From Hyphomicrobiales bacterium (GTDB lineage: Bacteria > Pseudomonadota > Alphaproteobacteria > Rhizobiales > MH13): 64,000 bases of DNA. Below the pieces are notes generated by a model. It searched no databases. It saw nothing but the letters and a program-made list of their open reading frames with translations, and was not told the origin of the DNA. Numbering within the stretch: the stretch's first letter is position 1; each line of letters begins with the position of its first letter. Positions 54,003 to 63,311 of this stretch are shown piece after piece. The DNA lies in the NCBI GenBank assembly GCA_017642935.1, contig JAEPOK010000001.1, positions 1,595,192-1,659,191 on the forward strand, written 5' to 3'. The position numbers and the translations under genes are program-made.

Positions 54003-55418
54003 TTACACCGCCTGAGGCAGTTCCACCGGCGCGCTGGTGCGGCCCTTTTTGAGGCGCTCCGACACCAAGAACGCCAGCTCCAGTGCCTGGTCAGCATTGA
54101 GGCGCGGGTCGCAATGGGTGTGGTAGCGGTCCTGCAAGTCCTCAGCGGTAATGGCGCGGGCGCCACCCATGCATTCGGTGACATTCTTGCCTGTCATTTC
54201 CACATGGATGCCGCCAGGATAGGTGCCTTCGGCCTCGTGAACATCGAAGAAGGCTTCGACCTCGCCAAGGATGCGCTCGAACGGACGCGTCTTGTAATTG
54301 TTGGCGGTGATCGTGTTGCCGTGCATCGGATCACAGGACCAAACAACAGATTTGCCTTCACGTTCCACCGCACGGATGAGGTCCGGCAGATGGGCTTCCA
54401 CCTTGTCGTGGCCGAAGCGGGCAATGAGGGTCAGGCGGCCTGGATCATTGAGCGGGTTCAACCGGTCAATGAGGCGCAGCATATCGTCGGCTTCCATGGA
54501 GGGGCCACACTTCATGCCAATCGGGTTGCGCACGCCACGGGCAAACTCGACATGAGCATGGTCGAGCTGGCGCGTGCGGTCGCCGATCCAGATCATGTGC
54601 CCGGAGGTCGTGTACCAGGCGTCGGGATCATCGGACGTGGAGTCCTTGCGGGTCATCGCCTCTTCATAGCCAAGCAGCAGTGCTTCATGGCTGGTGTAGA
54701 AGTCGGTTTCGCGCAGGCGCGCATATTGATCGGACGTGATGCCGATGGCGCGCATGAAATCCATGGTCTCAGAAATCCGCTGAGCAAGCTCCTGATAGCG
54801 CTCGCCTTGCGGGCTGTCGGCGACAAAGCCGAGCATCCATTCCTGAACATTCTCAAGGTTGGCATATCCCCCCGACGCGAAAGCGCGCACCAGGTTCAGC
54901 GTGGCCGCCGACTGGCGATAGGCCATGTCCTGGCGGGCCGGATCGGGAATGCGCGAGGCCGCGTTGAAGTCGATGCCATTGATGATGTCGCCGCGGTAGG
55001 AGGGCAGCTCTTCGCCATCGCGCTTCTCAATATCGGAGGAACGCGGCTTGGCGAACTGGCCCGCCAATCGACCAACCTTCACAACCGGACGGGCCGAGCC
55101 ATAGGTCAGCACAATCGCCATCTGCAGGAACGCGCGGAAGAAGTCGCGGATATTGTCCGCGCCATGTTCGGCGAAACTTTCGGCGCAATCACCGCCTTGA
55201 AGCAGAAACGCTTCACCTTTGGCCACCCGCGCCAGTTCAGCGCGCAGACTGCGGGCCTCACCTGCAAAAACGAGCGGGGGATAGGAGGCAAGCCGTGCCT
55301 CGACATCCTCAACGGCCTGGGCGTCGGGATAGGTCGGAACCTGCAGGATCGGCTTGGAACGCCAGGAACTTGGGCTCCAATCGGCCAGAGGGCGGGACGG
55401 CAGTTTCGACATTGGCAT
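54003..55418 (-). CDS. Class II 3-deoxy-7-phosphoheptulonate synthase
   Basis: The first enzyme of aromatic amino acid synthesis, 471 residues from the ATG at 55418 (GGAGA precedes it). Class II features are clear: [17 protein letters not shown] at the start, [58 protein letters not shown] and [11 protein letters not shown]. All belong to the plant-type DAHP synthase. The message ends at a strong bidirectional terminator. Feedback regulation is not visible in sequence. Confidence 0.95.
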   Translation of the reverse strand: MPMSKLPSRPLADWSPSSWRSKPILQVPTYPDAQAVEDVEARLASYPPLVFAGEARSLRAELARVAKGEAFLLQGGDCAESFAEHGADNIRDFFRAFLQMAIVLTYGSARPVVKVGRLAGQFAKPRSSDIEKRDGEELPSYRGDIINGIDFNAASRIPDPARQDMAYRQSAATLNLVRAFASGGYANLENVQEWMLGFVADSPQGERYQELAQRISETMDFMRAIGITSDQYARLRETDFYTSHEALLLGYEEAMTRKDSTSDDPDAWYTTSGHMIWIGDRTRQLDHAHVEFARGVRNPIGMKCGPSMEADDMLRLIDRLNPLNDPGRLTLIARFGHDKVEAHLPDLIRAVEREGKSVVWSCDPMHGNTITANNYKTRPFERILGEVEAFFDVHEAEGTYPGGIHVEMTGKNVTECMGGARAITAEDLQDRYHTHCDPRLNADQALELAFLVSERLKKGRTSAPVELPQAV

Positions 55419-55582
55419 AATACTCTCTCCCAAAAACCCTTCGGCCTCACGGGGTAAAACAGACAAAAAGGACGAAGGATGGGCGGTTCCTAATGGAGAC
55501 CGGCGTCAATTTCAATGATTGCAACACGCCTAACGCCCGCGCGCCGGGTTGATCGAACGCATAGCGGGCTTTGCGGCAACAC

Positions 55583-55599
55583 TATGGAATGGTTCTAAA
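55583..55599 (+). promoter_or_regulatory. Iron control element (Irr box)-like palindrome
   Basis: TATGGAA-TGG-TTCTAAA matches the ICE consensus TTTAGAA-N3-TTCTAAA in 12 of 14 half-site bases (right half complete). It ends 19 bases before the VIT1/CCC1 start codon. In rhizobia Irr binds such boxes in low iron. The position near the start fits repression. The box is seen directly; its use is inference. Confidence 0.6.
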
Positions 55600-55618
55600 G
55601 AAGCGCTAAGGTGTCATC

Positions 55619-56344
55619 ATGAGCCAGACAGATCACTCTCACACACCTGACGGGATTGCCGAACGCCTGCGCGACGGACACCGGGTCAACTATCTGCAGG
55701 ACTGGGTTTATGGCGGGATCGACGGTGCCGTGACGACGTTTGCCATCGTTGCCGGCAGTTTAGGCGCGTCGCTGTCAGCGAAGATCATCCTGATACTCGG
55801 ATTTGCCAATCTGCTGGCCGACGGGCTGTCCATGGCGGCGGGAAACTATCTTGGCACCAAGGCAGACAATGATGACGCCGCGCGGTTGCGCGCAGTCGAG
55901 GCGGATCACATTGCACGCTATCCCGATGGCGAGCGCGAAGAGATCCGGCAAATCTTTGCGGCCAAGGGCTTTGCCGGAAAAATCTTAGACGATGCGGTTG
56001 AGGTCATCACCGCCAACCGCGAGGTCTGGATCTCCACCATGCTGGCCGAAGAGTATGGCGTTGCGGCTGCCCGGCGCTCGCCGATGCGCGCTGCGATCGC
56101 GACCTTCGGCGGGTTTCTGGTCTGCGGACTGGTGCCGCTCGTGCCCTTCCTGTTCGCCGTTCCCAATGCCGGATGGATCGCCTTGGTTGCTACCGCGTTG
56201 ACCTTTGCGGGCATCGGCTGGGGCAAGAGCCGATGGTCGCTCACCCCCTGGTGGCGGTCCAGTTTGGAAACGCTCGCCATCGGGCTCTCGGCCGCGATCG
56301 TTGCATTTGGCATCGGTCACGTCTTGAATGGCGTTTTCACCTAA
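55619..56344 (+). CDS. VIT1/CCC1-family iron or manganese transporter
   Basis: The 241-residue membrane protein begins with a short polar region, then YGGIDGAVTTFAIVAGSLGAS, the VIT1/CCC1 signature. A cytoplasmic segment with conserved Glu/Arg (VEADHIARYPDGEREEIRQIFAAKGF) follows, then further membrane helices near 155-235. The family moves iron or manganese out of the cytosol. An Irr-like box sits just upstream, so expression probably depends on iron. Confidence 0.92.
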   Translation: MSQTDHSHTPDGIAERLRDGHRVNYLQDWVYGGIDGAVTTFAIVAGSLGASLSAKIILILGFANLLADGLSMAAGNYLGTKADNDDAARLRAVEADHIARYPDGEREEIRQIFAAKGFAGKILDDAVEVITANREVWISTMLAEEYGVAAARRSPMRAAIATFGGFLVCGLVPLVPFLFAVPNAGWIALVATALTFAGIGWGKSRWSLTPWWRSSLETLAIGLSAAIVAFGIGHVLNGVFT

Positions 56345-56366
56345 GGGCTTAGCCCAAGGAATCGGC

Positions 56367-57497
56367 ATGACAAAAACTCCCTCCTTCACCCTGGGCATGG
56401 AAGAAGAATATTTGCTGGTGGAGAGGGAAAGCCGAGATTTAGCCGCCAATCCTCCCGAAGCCGCGTTCGAAGCATGCAAGGACGTCCTTGGCGATCAGGT
56501 CACGCACGAATTTCTGCGCTGTCAGATCGAGGTTGGGACACCGGTCTGCGAAACGGTGGCCGAAGCCCGCGCGCAGCTTCAACACATGCGCAGCTGCCTC
56601 AACGCTGCCAGCGCGCCTTATGGGCTTGCACCGATGGCCGCTTCGACGCATCCGTTCGCCGAGTGGGACCGGCTGATCCATACCGACAAGGAGCGCTACA
56701 ACGCTCTGGCGGACGATCTGAAAATGGTGGTGGCGCGGCTGGTGATCTGCGGCATGCATGTGCATGTCGGGATCGAGGATGATGATCTGCGTATCGATTT
56801 GATGGCCCAGCTCACCTATTTCATGCCGCATCTGCTGGCGCTAACGACTTCGTCGCCCTTCTGGCGGGGGAACGTATCGGGGCTCAAGAGCTACCGCCTG
56901 GCGGTGTTTGACGAAATGCCACGCACCGGCCTGCCGGAACAGTTTGCGGGCTATTCGGAGTATCAGCGCACGATCAATACGTTGGTGCGGGTCGGCCTGA
57001 TCGAGGACGCAACAAAAGTCTGGTGGGACCTGCGACCGTCCGACAAGTTTCCGACCCTGGAAATGCGCATCGCCGATGTGTGCACCAACGTGGCCGATGC
57101 CGCGGCCGTGGCGGCGCTTTTTCAATGCCTGACGCGCATGCTCTTCCGATTGCGCGGGAAAAACCAGAAGTGGCGCAGCTACTCGCACTTTCTGATCGAA
57201 GAGAACCGCTGGCTTGCCCAACGCCATGGTGTGCAAGGCGAGATGGTCGATTTCGGCCGTGGCGAACTGGTACCGATGACCGAGCTCATTGAGGAGTTGA
57301 TCGATCTTCTAGATGAAGATGCGCGCGAGCTAGGCTGCGAGGACGAGCTCGCCCATCTGCGCACCATAGGCGAACAAGGAACGTCGGCGGACCGCCAGCT
57401 TGCGCACTATCGCGAACGAATAGAGGACGGCGCAACGCCCAAAGAAGCACTGCGCGATGTGGTCGACTTTCTGGTCGCCGAAACGGTGGCGTTTTAG
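56367..57497 (+). CDS. Carboxylate-amine ligase (YbdK/GCS2 type)
   Basis: From the ATG at 56367 (AAGGA precedes it) the protein has 376 residues. FTLGMEEEYLLVERESRDL and RCQIEVGTPVCETVAEAR are typical of GCS2-type glutamate-cysteine ligase-like enzymes of the YbdK group. MHVHVGIEDDDL and WWDLRPSDKFPTLEMRIADV carry catalytic residues. Such enzymes ligate an amino acid to glutamate weakly; the real substrate is unclear. The gene follows the VIT1 gene with a 22-base gap, so it is probably iron-linked too. Confidence 0.9.
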   Translation: MTKTPSFTLGMEEEYLLVERESRDLAANPPEAAFEACKDVLGDQVTHEFLRCQIEVGTPVCETVAEARAQLQHMRSCLNAASAPYGLAPMAASTHPFAEWDRLIHTDKERYNALADDLKMVVARLVICGMHVHVGIEDDDLRIDLMAQLTYFMPHLLALTTSSPFWRGNVSGLKSYRLAVFDEMPRTGLPEQFAGYSEYQRTINTLVRVGLIEDATKVWWDLRPSDKFPTLEMRIADVCTNVADAAAVAALFQCLTRMLFRLRGKNQKWRSYSHFLIEENRWLAQRHGVQGEMVDFGRGELVPMTELIEELIDLLDEDARELGCEDELAHLRTIGEQGTSADRQLAHYRERIEDGATPKEALRDVVDFLVAETVAF

Positions 57498-57509
57498 CGC
57501 CGGCGCTGC

Positions 57510-58406
57510 CTAAGATGACGTGATCCGCGTGCCGGTCACGCGCTCGATTTCGCGCAGCAGATCATTGGTAATCTGACCATTTGGCTCAAGCGCGCGGCGC
57601 AATTGGAAGCGGCGGATGGCCTCTTCGGTACTCGGTCCGATCACGCCGTCAATGCTGCCGGGCTGATAGCCCATATCGGCCAATACCGCCTGCACCGCAG
57701 CGACAAGCGGCTGGGCCGAGCGTGTCGCGGCCGAGGGCGGCAAGGGTTGGTTGGTGCCGGCCGTTGGATTGGGTGTGACCACCGGCGCAAGCAGAGCACC
57801 GATCGGATCATTCACCGCGATCGTTTCAACCCGACGCGGCACGGGCGCACTTGGACGTTGCGCGGCGAGTATCGTCGCCGTCGGTTGGATGACGGGCGCT
57901 GCCGCAAACTGCGGCCGCGGCGTCGGTGTCGGTACGGCGTAGGGCTGGCGCTCGATCAACGAAGCGATGTCATCCTGCGTCGTTGCCGATTGCAAAGGAA
58001 TCGAGGCCGTGGCGTCATAGCTGCGCGACGGCGGCACGATTGGTGCCGGAGCCATCGTGATTGCGCGCTCCTGCAACCGACTTCCGTCGAGTGGCAAGGC
58101 AAGTGCAGGGGCTTGATCGCGCGTCGAGAGGAGCGGCGCCGGGTGGGCGCCAGGCTGCATGTAGGCGGCGTTCACACCTACGACGGCAAAGGCAACCAGC
58201 GCGACGGTGGTGACGGCCAGTTTGCCGGGCGCTGCAAGAATGCGGTCGATCAGGCCGTAGGGCTCGTCGTCATAACCATAGCCGTCATCATACCCATCAT
58301 CGCCATACGCATCGTGGCCTTGCGCGCCGCGACCCGGCCGATGGTACACATAGCGCTGGTCGAGTGCTTCTTCGCGACCGTCCAGGGTGGGTTCGTGCCT
58401 AACCAT
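57510..58406 (-). CDS. Peptidoglycan-binding domain protein
   Basis: From the ATG at 58406, which overlaps the kinase stop region, the protein has 298 residues. The N-terminal third is tyrosine- and glycine-rich (QGHDAYGDDGYDDGYGYDDE), then a membrane segment (LAVTTVALVAFAVVGVNAAY), a long proline-rich spacer and a C-terminal peptidoglycan-binding domain (VQAVLADMGYQPGSIDGVIG, TEEAIRRFQLRRAL). It should reach through the periplasm to the wall. It is co-transcribed with the histidine kinase. Confidence 0.88.
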   Translation of the reverse strand: MVRHEPTLDGREEALDQRYVYHRPGRGAQGHDAYGDDGYDDGYGYDDEPYGLIDRILAAPGKLAVTTVALVAFAVVGVNAAYMQPGAHPAPLLSTRDQAPALALPLDGSRLQERAITMAPAPIVPPSRSYDATASIPLQSATTQDDIASLIERQPYAVPTPTPRPQFAAAPVIQPTATILAAQRPSAPVPRRVETIAVNDPIGALLAPVVTPNPTAGTNQPLPPSAATRSAQPLVAAVQAVLADMGYQPGSIDGVIGPSTEEAIRRFQLRRALEPNGQITNDLLREIERVTGTRITSS

Positions 58407-60294
58407 GAGCGCGCTGCCCTTCTTCTTCAAACAAATCTTGTTGCGGTGAACCGGCGTCCGGCATCAAGTTGCCAGCCTTCTGCGGCTCGGGATTGGCGGC
58501 AGAGCGTTCACGCTGGAGCTTGGCGAGGACCACGGTGTTGGCAACGTTGGTTTCGGTTTGGCCATTCGCGCAGGCCTTTGGGCCGTTGAACGGAATGCGC
58601 ACGGTGACGGTTGTCCCCTCGCCTTCAACACTGGAGATCGAAAGCGATCCGGTGTGGAGTTCGCAAAGCCCTTTGACCACCGAAAGCCCGAGGCCGGTGC
58701 CCTGGTGATCGCGGTCATAGGCATTGTTGGCCTGGAAGAACGGCTGGCCGATCTTGCCCAGATCCTTGGCAGCAATCCCAATGCCCGTGTCGATGACCGA
58801 TAGAACAAGATTGCCGGCATCTTTGCGTGCGCGCAGCGTTATCGTGCCGCCCTTTGGGGTAAACTTGCAGGCGTTCGACAACAGGTTGATCAAAACCTGA
58901 CGCACCGCGCGCTGATCGGCGACAAGCTCTGGGAGCGTATCGGGCACATCGATTGTTAGCGTCAGGCCGGCCTTTTCAATCTGCTGGCTGACCAGCCGCG
59001 TGCAGCGATCCACCACAGTTGTCAGCGAGAACGGCTCGGCGACAATCTGGAAATGGCCAGCATCGAGTTTCGACATGTCGAGCAAATCGTTGACGAGTTG
59101 CAGGAGATGGCCGCCGGACTCGCGAATGAGGCCGACATACTCGCGCTGCTGGTCGTTGCCCAACGCTCCGAACACTTCCTCATCGAGAATATCGGCAAAC
59201 CCGATGATCGCGTTGAGCGGCGTGCGCAACTCATGGCTCATCGTCGCCAGGAAACGGCCCTTTGCGGCATCGGAAGCCTCGGCTTTTTCGCGAGCCAGTG
59301 TCAGTTCCGAGGCGCGTTGTTTGACGGCGCTGATGTCGCGTACCAACGCGCAGATTTCACGCTCAGCGGTCGACCCGGGCAGCATAGAAAGATCGATTTC
59401 AGCCCAAATGAACCGTTGGGGGGAACCATCTTCGCCGGTGCGAAGCCGAACTTCGACGGTGTCGCGGTTGCCGGTCGCGCTGACCCGGTCAAGTGTCGCC
59501 AAAAAGCTTGGGCGATCGGAAACATGAATGCGTTGCATGAGACCGGAGCGCGCCATGCCGCCAGCATCACAATCAAGCACCGAACGCAGGGCGCCAAACG
59601 CCTGCAAGACGGTGCCGTCGCGCTCGACGATCAAAAATACATCATGGGTGACCCGGTGAAACTGTTCGATGGCGCGGCGCGCGGCTTGCGCACGCACATC
59701 CTTCAAGGAGTTGGCCCGCAGGATGCGTGCCGCAAGGCTGAGCGCGTAGAGCACGCCAAGCGTCGTCATCAGGGTCGCTTGAAACGATGACATGGTAAAG
59801 CCCGCACCCATCGGCTTGGCGAGCATCGTTGCCAGGATAAGGCCAACCAGCGTCGCCATGAAGACAAGCTGCGTGTAACCGGCACGCCGCGTTAGCATCG
59901 CCTCAATCGGCGCAAGCATGAAGAGGACCAACAAGGGCGACGAAAGACCACCGGTGAGCGACGTGCCCCAGGACAAAAGCCCGATGAAGCACATGGCCGA
60001 CAGAAACGCGCCTTCGCGAACCCGCTTTGCCAGCGTGAACAGGCCAAGCGCCACCAAATGCGCCGATAGCGCTGCAACGAGCACCATTTGGGCCGTATCA
60101 CGCATGGCAGTGATCGCGGCCGGCATGGCAAGCGCCAGGCACACCAAAGACCCGATGGATGAAAGATAGAAAAGGGGAGCGTAACGCGGCGTTTCACGCC
60201 TGGAAAGGCGCGCACGCTTCGTCCGCTTGGCGACCGCCGCATCGCCGCCATCTGCACCGGTCGGTGCGTTTTCGGTCTGTACGCTGATACTCAT
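58399..60294 (-). CDS. Membrane sensor histidine kinase, PleC/PdhS-like type
   Basis: The 631-residue kinase has a multi-span membrane region (about 40-190), then a PAS-like segment (VFLIVERDGTVLQAFG to about 320) and a HisKA/ATPase core with FLATMSHELRTPLNAIIGFADI (His at about 355) and GTGLGLSVVKGLCELH. The closest group by look is the polarity kinase set PleC/DivJ/PdhS, but I cannot tell which. It starts at the ATG at 60294 (a TTG three bases earlier is unlikely) and overlaps the peptidoglycan-binding gene by 8 bases. Confidence 0.85.
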   Translation of the reverse strand: MSISVQTENAPTGADGGDAAVAKRTKRARLSRRETPRYAPLFYLSSIGSLVCLALAMPAAITAMRDTAQMVLVAALSAHLVALGLFTLAKRVREGAFLSAMCFIGLLSWGTSLTGGLSSPLLVLFMLAPIEAMLTRRAGYTQLVFMATLVGLILATMLAKPMGAGFTMSSFQATLMTTLGVLYALSLAARILRANSLKDVRAQAARRAIEQFHRVTHDVFLIVERDGTVLQAFGALRSVLDCDAGGMARSGLMQRIHVSDRPSFLATLDRVSATGNRDTVEVRLRTGEDGSPQRFIWAEIDLSMLPGSTAEREICALVRDISAVKQRASELTLAREKAEASDAAKGRFLATMSHELRTPLNAIIGFADILDEEVFGALGNDQQREYVGLIRESGGHLLQLVNDLLDMSKLDAGHFQIVAEPFSLTTVVDRCTRLVSQQIEKAGLTLTIDVPDTLPELVADQRAVRQVLINLLSNACKFTPKGGTITLRARKDAGNLVLSVIDTGIGIAAKDLGKIGQPFFQANNAYDRDHQGTGLGLSVVKGLCELHTGSLSISSVEGEGTTVTVRIPFNGPKACANGQTETNVANTVVLAKLQRERSAANPEPQKAGNLMPDAGSPQQDLFEEEGQRAHG

Positions 60295-60579
60295 CAAACC
60301 GCGTCTTGCCTGTGGGCAGAGCTACACTTTCCCAGTGCAAACCCCTTCGACCATCACGCTCGCAGGCAGCCTTGAATGAACGGTAAAGGGCATCGCCTTG
60401 CGGCCCATTTGGGTGCTTCAGACGACCGCTTTCCAAGGACCATGGTTAACTCTTGGTTTCGCGGCTCACTCGCAATTGGCTCAACTTTGCCTCAAAGACT
60501 GGCTCTAGTTTGCACCGGCATTTCACGGCTGGCTGGTAGTTTCGCGGCAATCGAGCTTCAACGGGACGGACGCTCCACC

Positions 60580-60972
60580 ATGTTTTTGATACGAACAGCT
60601 TTTTGGCTCACCTTGATTTTGCTGGTGCTGCCTATCGACCGCGAAGAAGCCGGCATCGCCGGTGGACCAGGCGCGTTGGAAACCTTGTCGGCCATGCAAA
60701 CGGTCGTCAGCGATATGCGCGGCTTTTGTGATCGCAACCCCGGCGCTTGCGCCACTGGCTCGGCGACCGTCGATGTCTTGCGCCAGAAGGCGGTGTACTC
60801 TGCCGGTGTCGTCCAAGGCTGGCTTGCCGACGGAAATGGCGGGCCAACGATCCAGGTGGGCCTGGATGATGACACGCCAGTGCCACCAAGCTCAGTTGAT
60901 CGCGATGATGTCGCGGCGCTGATCATGGCTGCGGACAATCGCATCCCGGCCAGCGACGCGCCGCCGCTTTGA
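60580..60972 (+). CDS. DUF5330 family protein
   Basis: From the ATG at 60580 the protein has 130 residues. MFLIRTAFWLTLILLVLP is the membrane segment and the central SAMQTVVSDMRGFCDRNPGACATGSAT is the family core, with two cysteines that may pair. The frame is open 68 codons upstream, but that part has no protein-like character. It faces the histidine kinase gene, with about 285 bases between their starts. Function unknown. Confidence 0.85.
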   Translation: MFLIRTAFWLTLILLVLPIDREEAGIAGGPGALETLSAMQTVVSDMRGFCDRNPGACATGSATVDVLRQKAVYSAGVVQGWLADGNGGPTIQVGLDDDTPVPPSSVDRDDVAALIMAADNRIPASDAPPL

Positions 60973-61097
60973 GGTTTGGTCAGCCTGTTTGAACAATCGG
61001 GCGTTTGATCGGCTTGCCGAGCGGTCCCTGGAGAGCTATCTGCATGGAGGCGATCACGACCTCGGTCGGAGTGGCTCCAAATGTGGATGACAGGCCC

Positions 61098-61514
61098 ATG
61101 GCTGATTTTTCCGAAATTCGCGACAATTTCGAGTTCCTGAATGACTGGGAAGATCGCTATCGGTATGTGATCGAGCTTGGCCGTACGCTCGAGCCCTTAC
61201 AGGATGAAGAGCGCAATGAGGCCTCCAAGGTTCTCGGCTGTGCCAGCCAGGTGTGGCTGGTGCGTGATCCAGTCGGCGAGGCAGGCAACCTGCACTTTCG
61301 CGGCGACAGCGATGCGCACATAGTTCGCGGTTTGGTGGCCATCGTGCTCGCGCTTTACAATGGCCACTCGCCCGGCGAAGCGCTGGAGATTGATGCCCTT
61401 GAGCGGCTATCGGTTCTTGGCCTGGACGAACATTTGTCGCCGCAGCGCTCCAACGGCCTACGCTCGATGATCGAGCGCATCCACCACGAAGCGAGCGCCG
61501 CGAAGGCCGCTTGA
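61098..61514 (+). CDS. sufE: Cysteine desulfurase acceptor SufE
   Basis: From the ATG at 61098 the protein has 138 residues. It accepts sulphur from SufS on a conserved cysteine, seen here in VLGCASQVWLV, and passes it to Fe-S cluster assembly. Further family features are FEFLNDWEDRYRYVIELGR near the start and GLVAIVLALYNG. Length normal. It is not near other suf genes. Confidence 0.95.
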   Translation: MADFSEIRDNFEFLNDWEDRYRYVIELGRTLEPLQDEERNEASKVLGCASQVWLVRDPVGEAGNLHFRGDSDAHIVRGLVAIVLALYNGHSPGEALEIDALERLSVLGLDEHLSPQRSNGLRSMIERIHHEASAAKAA

Positions 61515-61536
61515 TTTTTCATTCTTTAGCGGTGAC

Positions 61537-62208
61537 TCAGCGCGCCACACCTTCTGCTGTGCGAGTCAAACCATAGTGGCGGGCGAGCGCGCGCAGGCCG
61601 AGCGCAATGGCAAGCTTGGCCGACCGAGCCGGCCAATGGCGTTCGTGCTCAACCCCGGTCAGCGATTTCTCAAACAAGCAGACATCGATCAAAAGGCCTG
61701 AGAACTCCGGACCGATAGATGCGCAGGCCCGGTTCACCCGGTCGCGCGCGTCAAGCATGGAGATCGGTTCGTGGCGCGCCGAGCTTGCCGAGGATTTCGC
61801 GCCGCCATGGCTGAGCGAGGCGAGCGACCAGTTTTGGGTGATCCGTTGACGCAAGCCAGCGCGTTGGAGATCGCTTTGGAATTTTCGCGCGGCGGCCAAA
61901 TCACAGGTCTCTATTAATGCGGTCTCGCCCTTGCGGGGGTTGGCGAGCCGGTCCATCGCATCGGGCAACTGGACGGGTCCGTCGCCACTGGTCACCAGTT
62001 GAGGGGCATCGAGCAACGCGCTGCCTTTGGCCGTCAGGCTCAAACCCCTGGTGGTCTCGCCTATTAGGCCCTCGGCTTTCAGCGCTCTGGCTTGGCGCGA
62101 CGCTATGGCTTTACCGTTCTGAACGCGCTTAAGCAGGCGGCGAAGTTCAGTTGCCAAGTTCGGCGCTGCGCCGGCAGGGTCTCTAAGTTCTGATTTAGGC
62201 ATAGGCAT
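61537..62208 (-). CDS. DUF6456 protein
   Basis: I propose the ATG at 62208 (223 residues), 14 bases inside the end of the upstream gene; a TTG at 62250 is less likely. The N-terminal part is helical with a winged-helix look (LATELRRLLKRVQNGKAIASRQARALKAEGLI ... LSLTAKGSALL cut here), and the C-terminal part is the DUF6456 region with conserved LLIDVCLFEKSLTGVEHERHWPARSAK. It is coupled to a DnaA-domain-IV-like gene, a pairing I recall across Hyphomicrobiales. Confidence 0.82.
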   Translation of the reverse strand: MPMPKSELRDPAGAAPNLATELRRLLKRVQNGKAIASRQARALKAEGLIGETTRGLSLTAKGSALLDAPQLVTSGDGPVQLPDAMDRLANPRKGETALIETCDLAAARKFQSDLQRAGLRQRITQNWSLASLSHGGAKSSASSARHEPISMLDARDRVNRACASIGPEFSGLLIDVCLFEKSLTGVEHERHWPARSAKLAIALGLRALARHYGLTRTAEGVAR

Positions 62209-62677
62209 GCCCACCCGAAAGAGCCGCCGAAGGCCGTTCAGCGCGGACAACTAGGGTCAGGCAGCCAGCCAGGACGGCGCGTTCCAAATAGGCAATCTGG
62301 TCATCGAACACCGAGCGGTCGCGCAAATCCTCCACCAGGCGGCAGGCATGGCCAACCGTGGTCCGGTCGCGCTCAAACAAGTCGCCAACTGTGGTGAGGG
62401 AAAAGCCGAGAACGGTGTGGCAGAGGTACATGGCCACCTGCCTGGCCCGCGCGACATCGGCTTTGCCACGTGTCGAGGCACGCAGCGATTCGTGGGGAAC
62501 GCCAAACACGCTGGCAACGCAGGCTTCGACCTGTCGTACACGGGCTTGAACAACGCCTCTTTCGCGCAAACGTTGCTTATCCGACACTGCGGACTGGCCA
62601 CCATTTCTTGGGGAACTTGGTAGATTGGCAATCGCCACCGGGCGAGTGGATGTAAACTGAGCGACCCTATTCGTCAC
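62195..62677 (-). CDS. DnaA domain IV-like DNA-binding protein without AAA+ domain
   Basis: The 160-residue protein starts at a GTG at 62677 with GAGGAGG before it. Residues about 40-140 match domain IV of DnaA, the DNA-binding part: KADVARARQVAMYLCH, LTTVGDLFERDRTTVGHACR, close to the DnaA signature RDHTTVxHAxR. The ATPase domains of DnaA are absent. It may bind DnaA boxes as an antagonist or regulator, which is inference. It overlaps the DUF6456 gene, so they are expressed together. Confidence 0.88.
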   Translation of the reverse strand: MTNRVAQFTSTRPVAIANLPSSPRNGGQSAVSDKQRLRERGVVQARVRQVEACVASVFGVPHESLRASTRGKADVARARQVAMYLCHTVLGFSLTTVGDLFERDRTTVGHACRLVEDLRDRSVFDDQIAYLERAVLAGCLTLVVRAERPSAALSGGHAYA

Positions 62678-62688
62678 GTGAACCTCCT

Positions 62689-62745
62689 CTTAGGCATCTT
62701 AGGTATTAATTCCTAAGTTATCCATCAGAAGTTCGGCGGGGATAA
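62689..62745 (-). promoter_or_regulatory. Operator-like repeats and DnaA-box-like sites
   Basis: CTTAGG occurs at 62689-62694 and 62698-62703 and inverted as CCTAAG at 62712-62717. The last two form an 18-of-20 palindrome around ATTAAT. Next to it are TTATCCATC (62718-62726, plus) and TTATCCCCG (62745-62737, minus), which share the TTATCC core of the DnaA box in inverted order. They lie just upstream of the GTG at 62677 and could let the encoded protein or DnaA act on its own gene. Confidence 0.5.
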
Positions 62746-62768
62746 GTTTATGGCCTCGTTCCAACAAG

Positions 62769-62800
62769 AAAAACGCCGCGTGCTTTCCCGCGGCGTTTTT
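62769..62800 (-). terminator. Strong Rho-independent terminator of mucR
   Basis: AAAAACGCCGCG (62769-62780) pairs fully with CGCGGCGTTTTT (62789-62800) around an 8-base loop. On the minus strand a T-run follows the stem. It lies about 80 bases after the mucR stop and before the DnaA-like gene promoter. It can work on both strands. Confidence 0.92.
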
Positions 62801-62879
62801 GATGCGGCAGCTATCTGCCCGCTAACTCAAGACCTGGATGCCCGCTTACCAGCGAAACCCCAAGTTTAGTGGTATCGCG

Positions 62880-63311
62880 TTAGCTTGCTTTGGCGCGACG
62901 CTGTCCAAGGCCCATTTCCTTGGCAAGACGCGAGCGCGCTTCAGCATAATTCGGTGCGACCATCGGGTAGTCCGACGGCAGGCCCCATTTTTCACGATAC
63001 TGCTCAGGCGACAGATCGTAATGGGTTTTGAGGTGACGCTTGAGAGACTTGAAGCGCTTTCCATCTTCCAAGCAGATCAGATAATCCGGTGTGATCGACT
63101 TCTTCGGCGGAACGGCAGGCTTCTGCTCTTCCTTCGGCGGCTCGGCAGGCAAGCCGACGAGAGTGCCGAGTGCGCCATGCACGTCGTTGATCAAATTGGG
63201 CAAGTCAGCTGCCGGGATGACATTGTGGCTGACATAAGCCGACACGATGTCCGCTGTCAGGTCCACAAGTGCACCGGAGGTGTCGACAGCTTCAGCTGTT
63301 TCTTCGCTCAT
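62880..63311 (-). CDS. mucR: MucR/Ros-family zinc-finger regulator
   Basis: From the ATG at 63311 (AAGGA 6 bases before) the protein has 143 residues. The zinc finger is [30 protein letters not shown], given in parts: Cys in [15 protein letters not shown] and His in [12 protein letters not shown]. Its first position keeps Cys in DYLICLEDG, as in prokaryotic Ros fingers with a single visible Cys. MucR is a histone-like silencer that binds AT-rich promoters. An earlier ATG is 3 bases upstream. The AT-rich region before the gene fits autoregulation. Confidence 0.92.
   Translation of the reverse strand: MSEETAEAVDTSGALVDLTADIVSAYVSHNVIPAADLPNLINDVHGALGTLVGLPAEPPKEEQKPAVPPKKSITPDYLICLEDGKRFKSLKRHLKTHYDLSPEQYREKWGLPSDYPMVAPNYAEARSRLAKEMGLGQRRAKAS

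Noticed and set aside
54114-55457. Plus-strand open frame (447 codons) opposite class II DAHP synthase
   Set aside because: The minus-strand enzyme is complete and motif-rich, so this is shadow.
57603-58589. Plus-strand open frame (328 codons) opposite the peptidoglycan-binding protein gene
   Set aside because: Arg-rich shadow; the opposite strand has a clear peptidoglycan-binding domain and overlaps the kinase gene as an operon.
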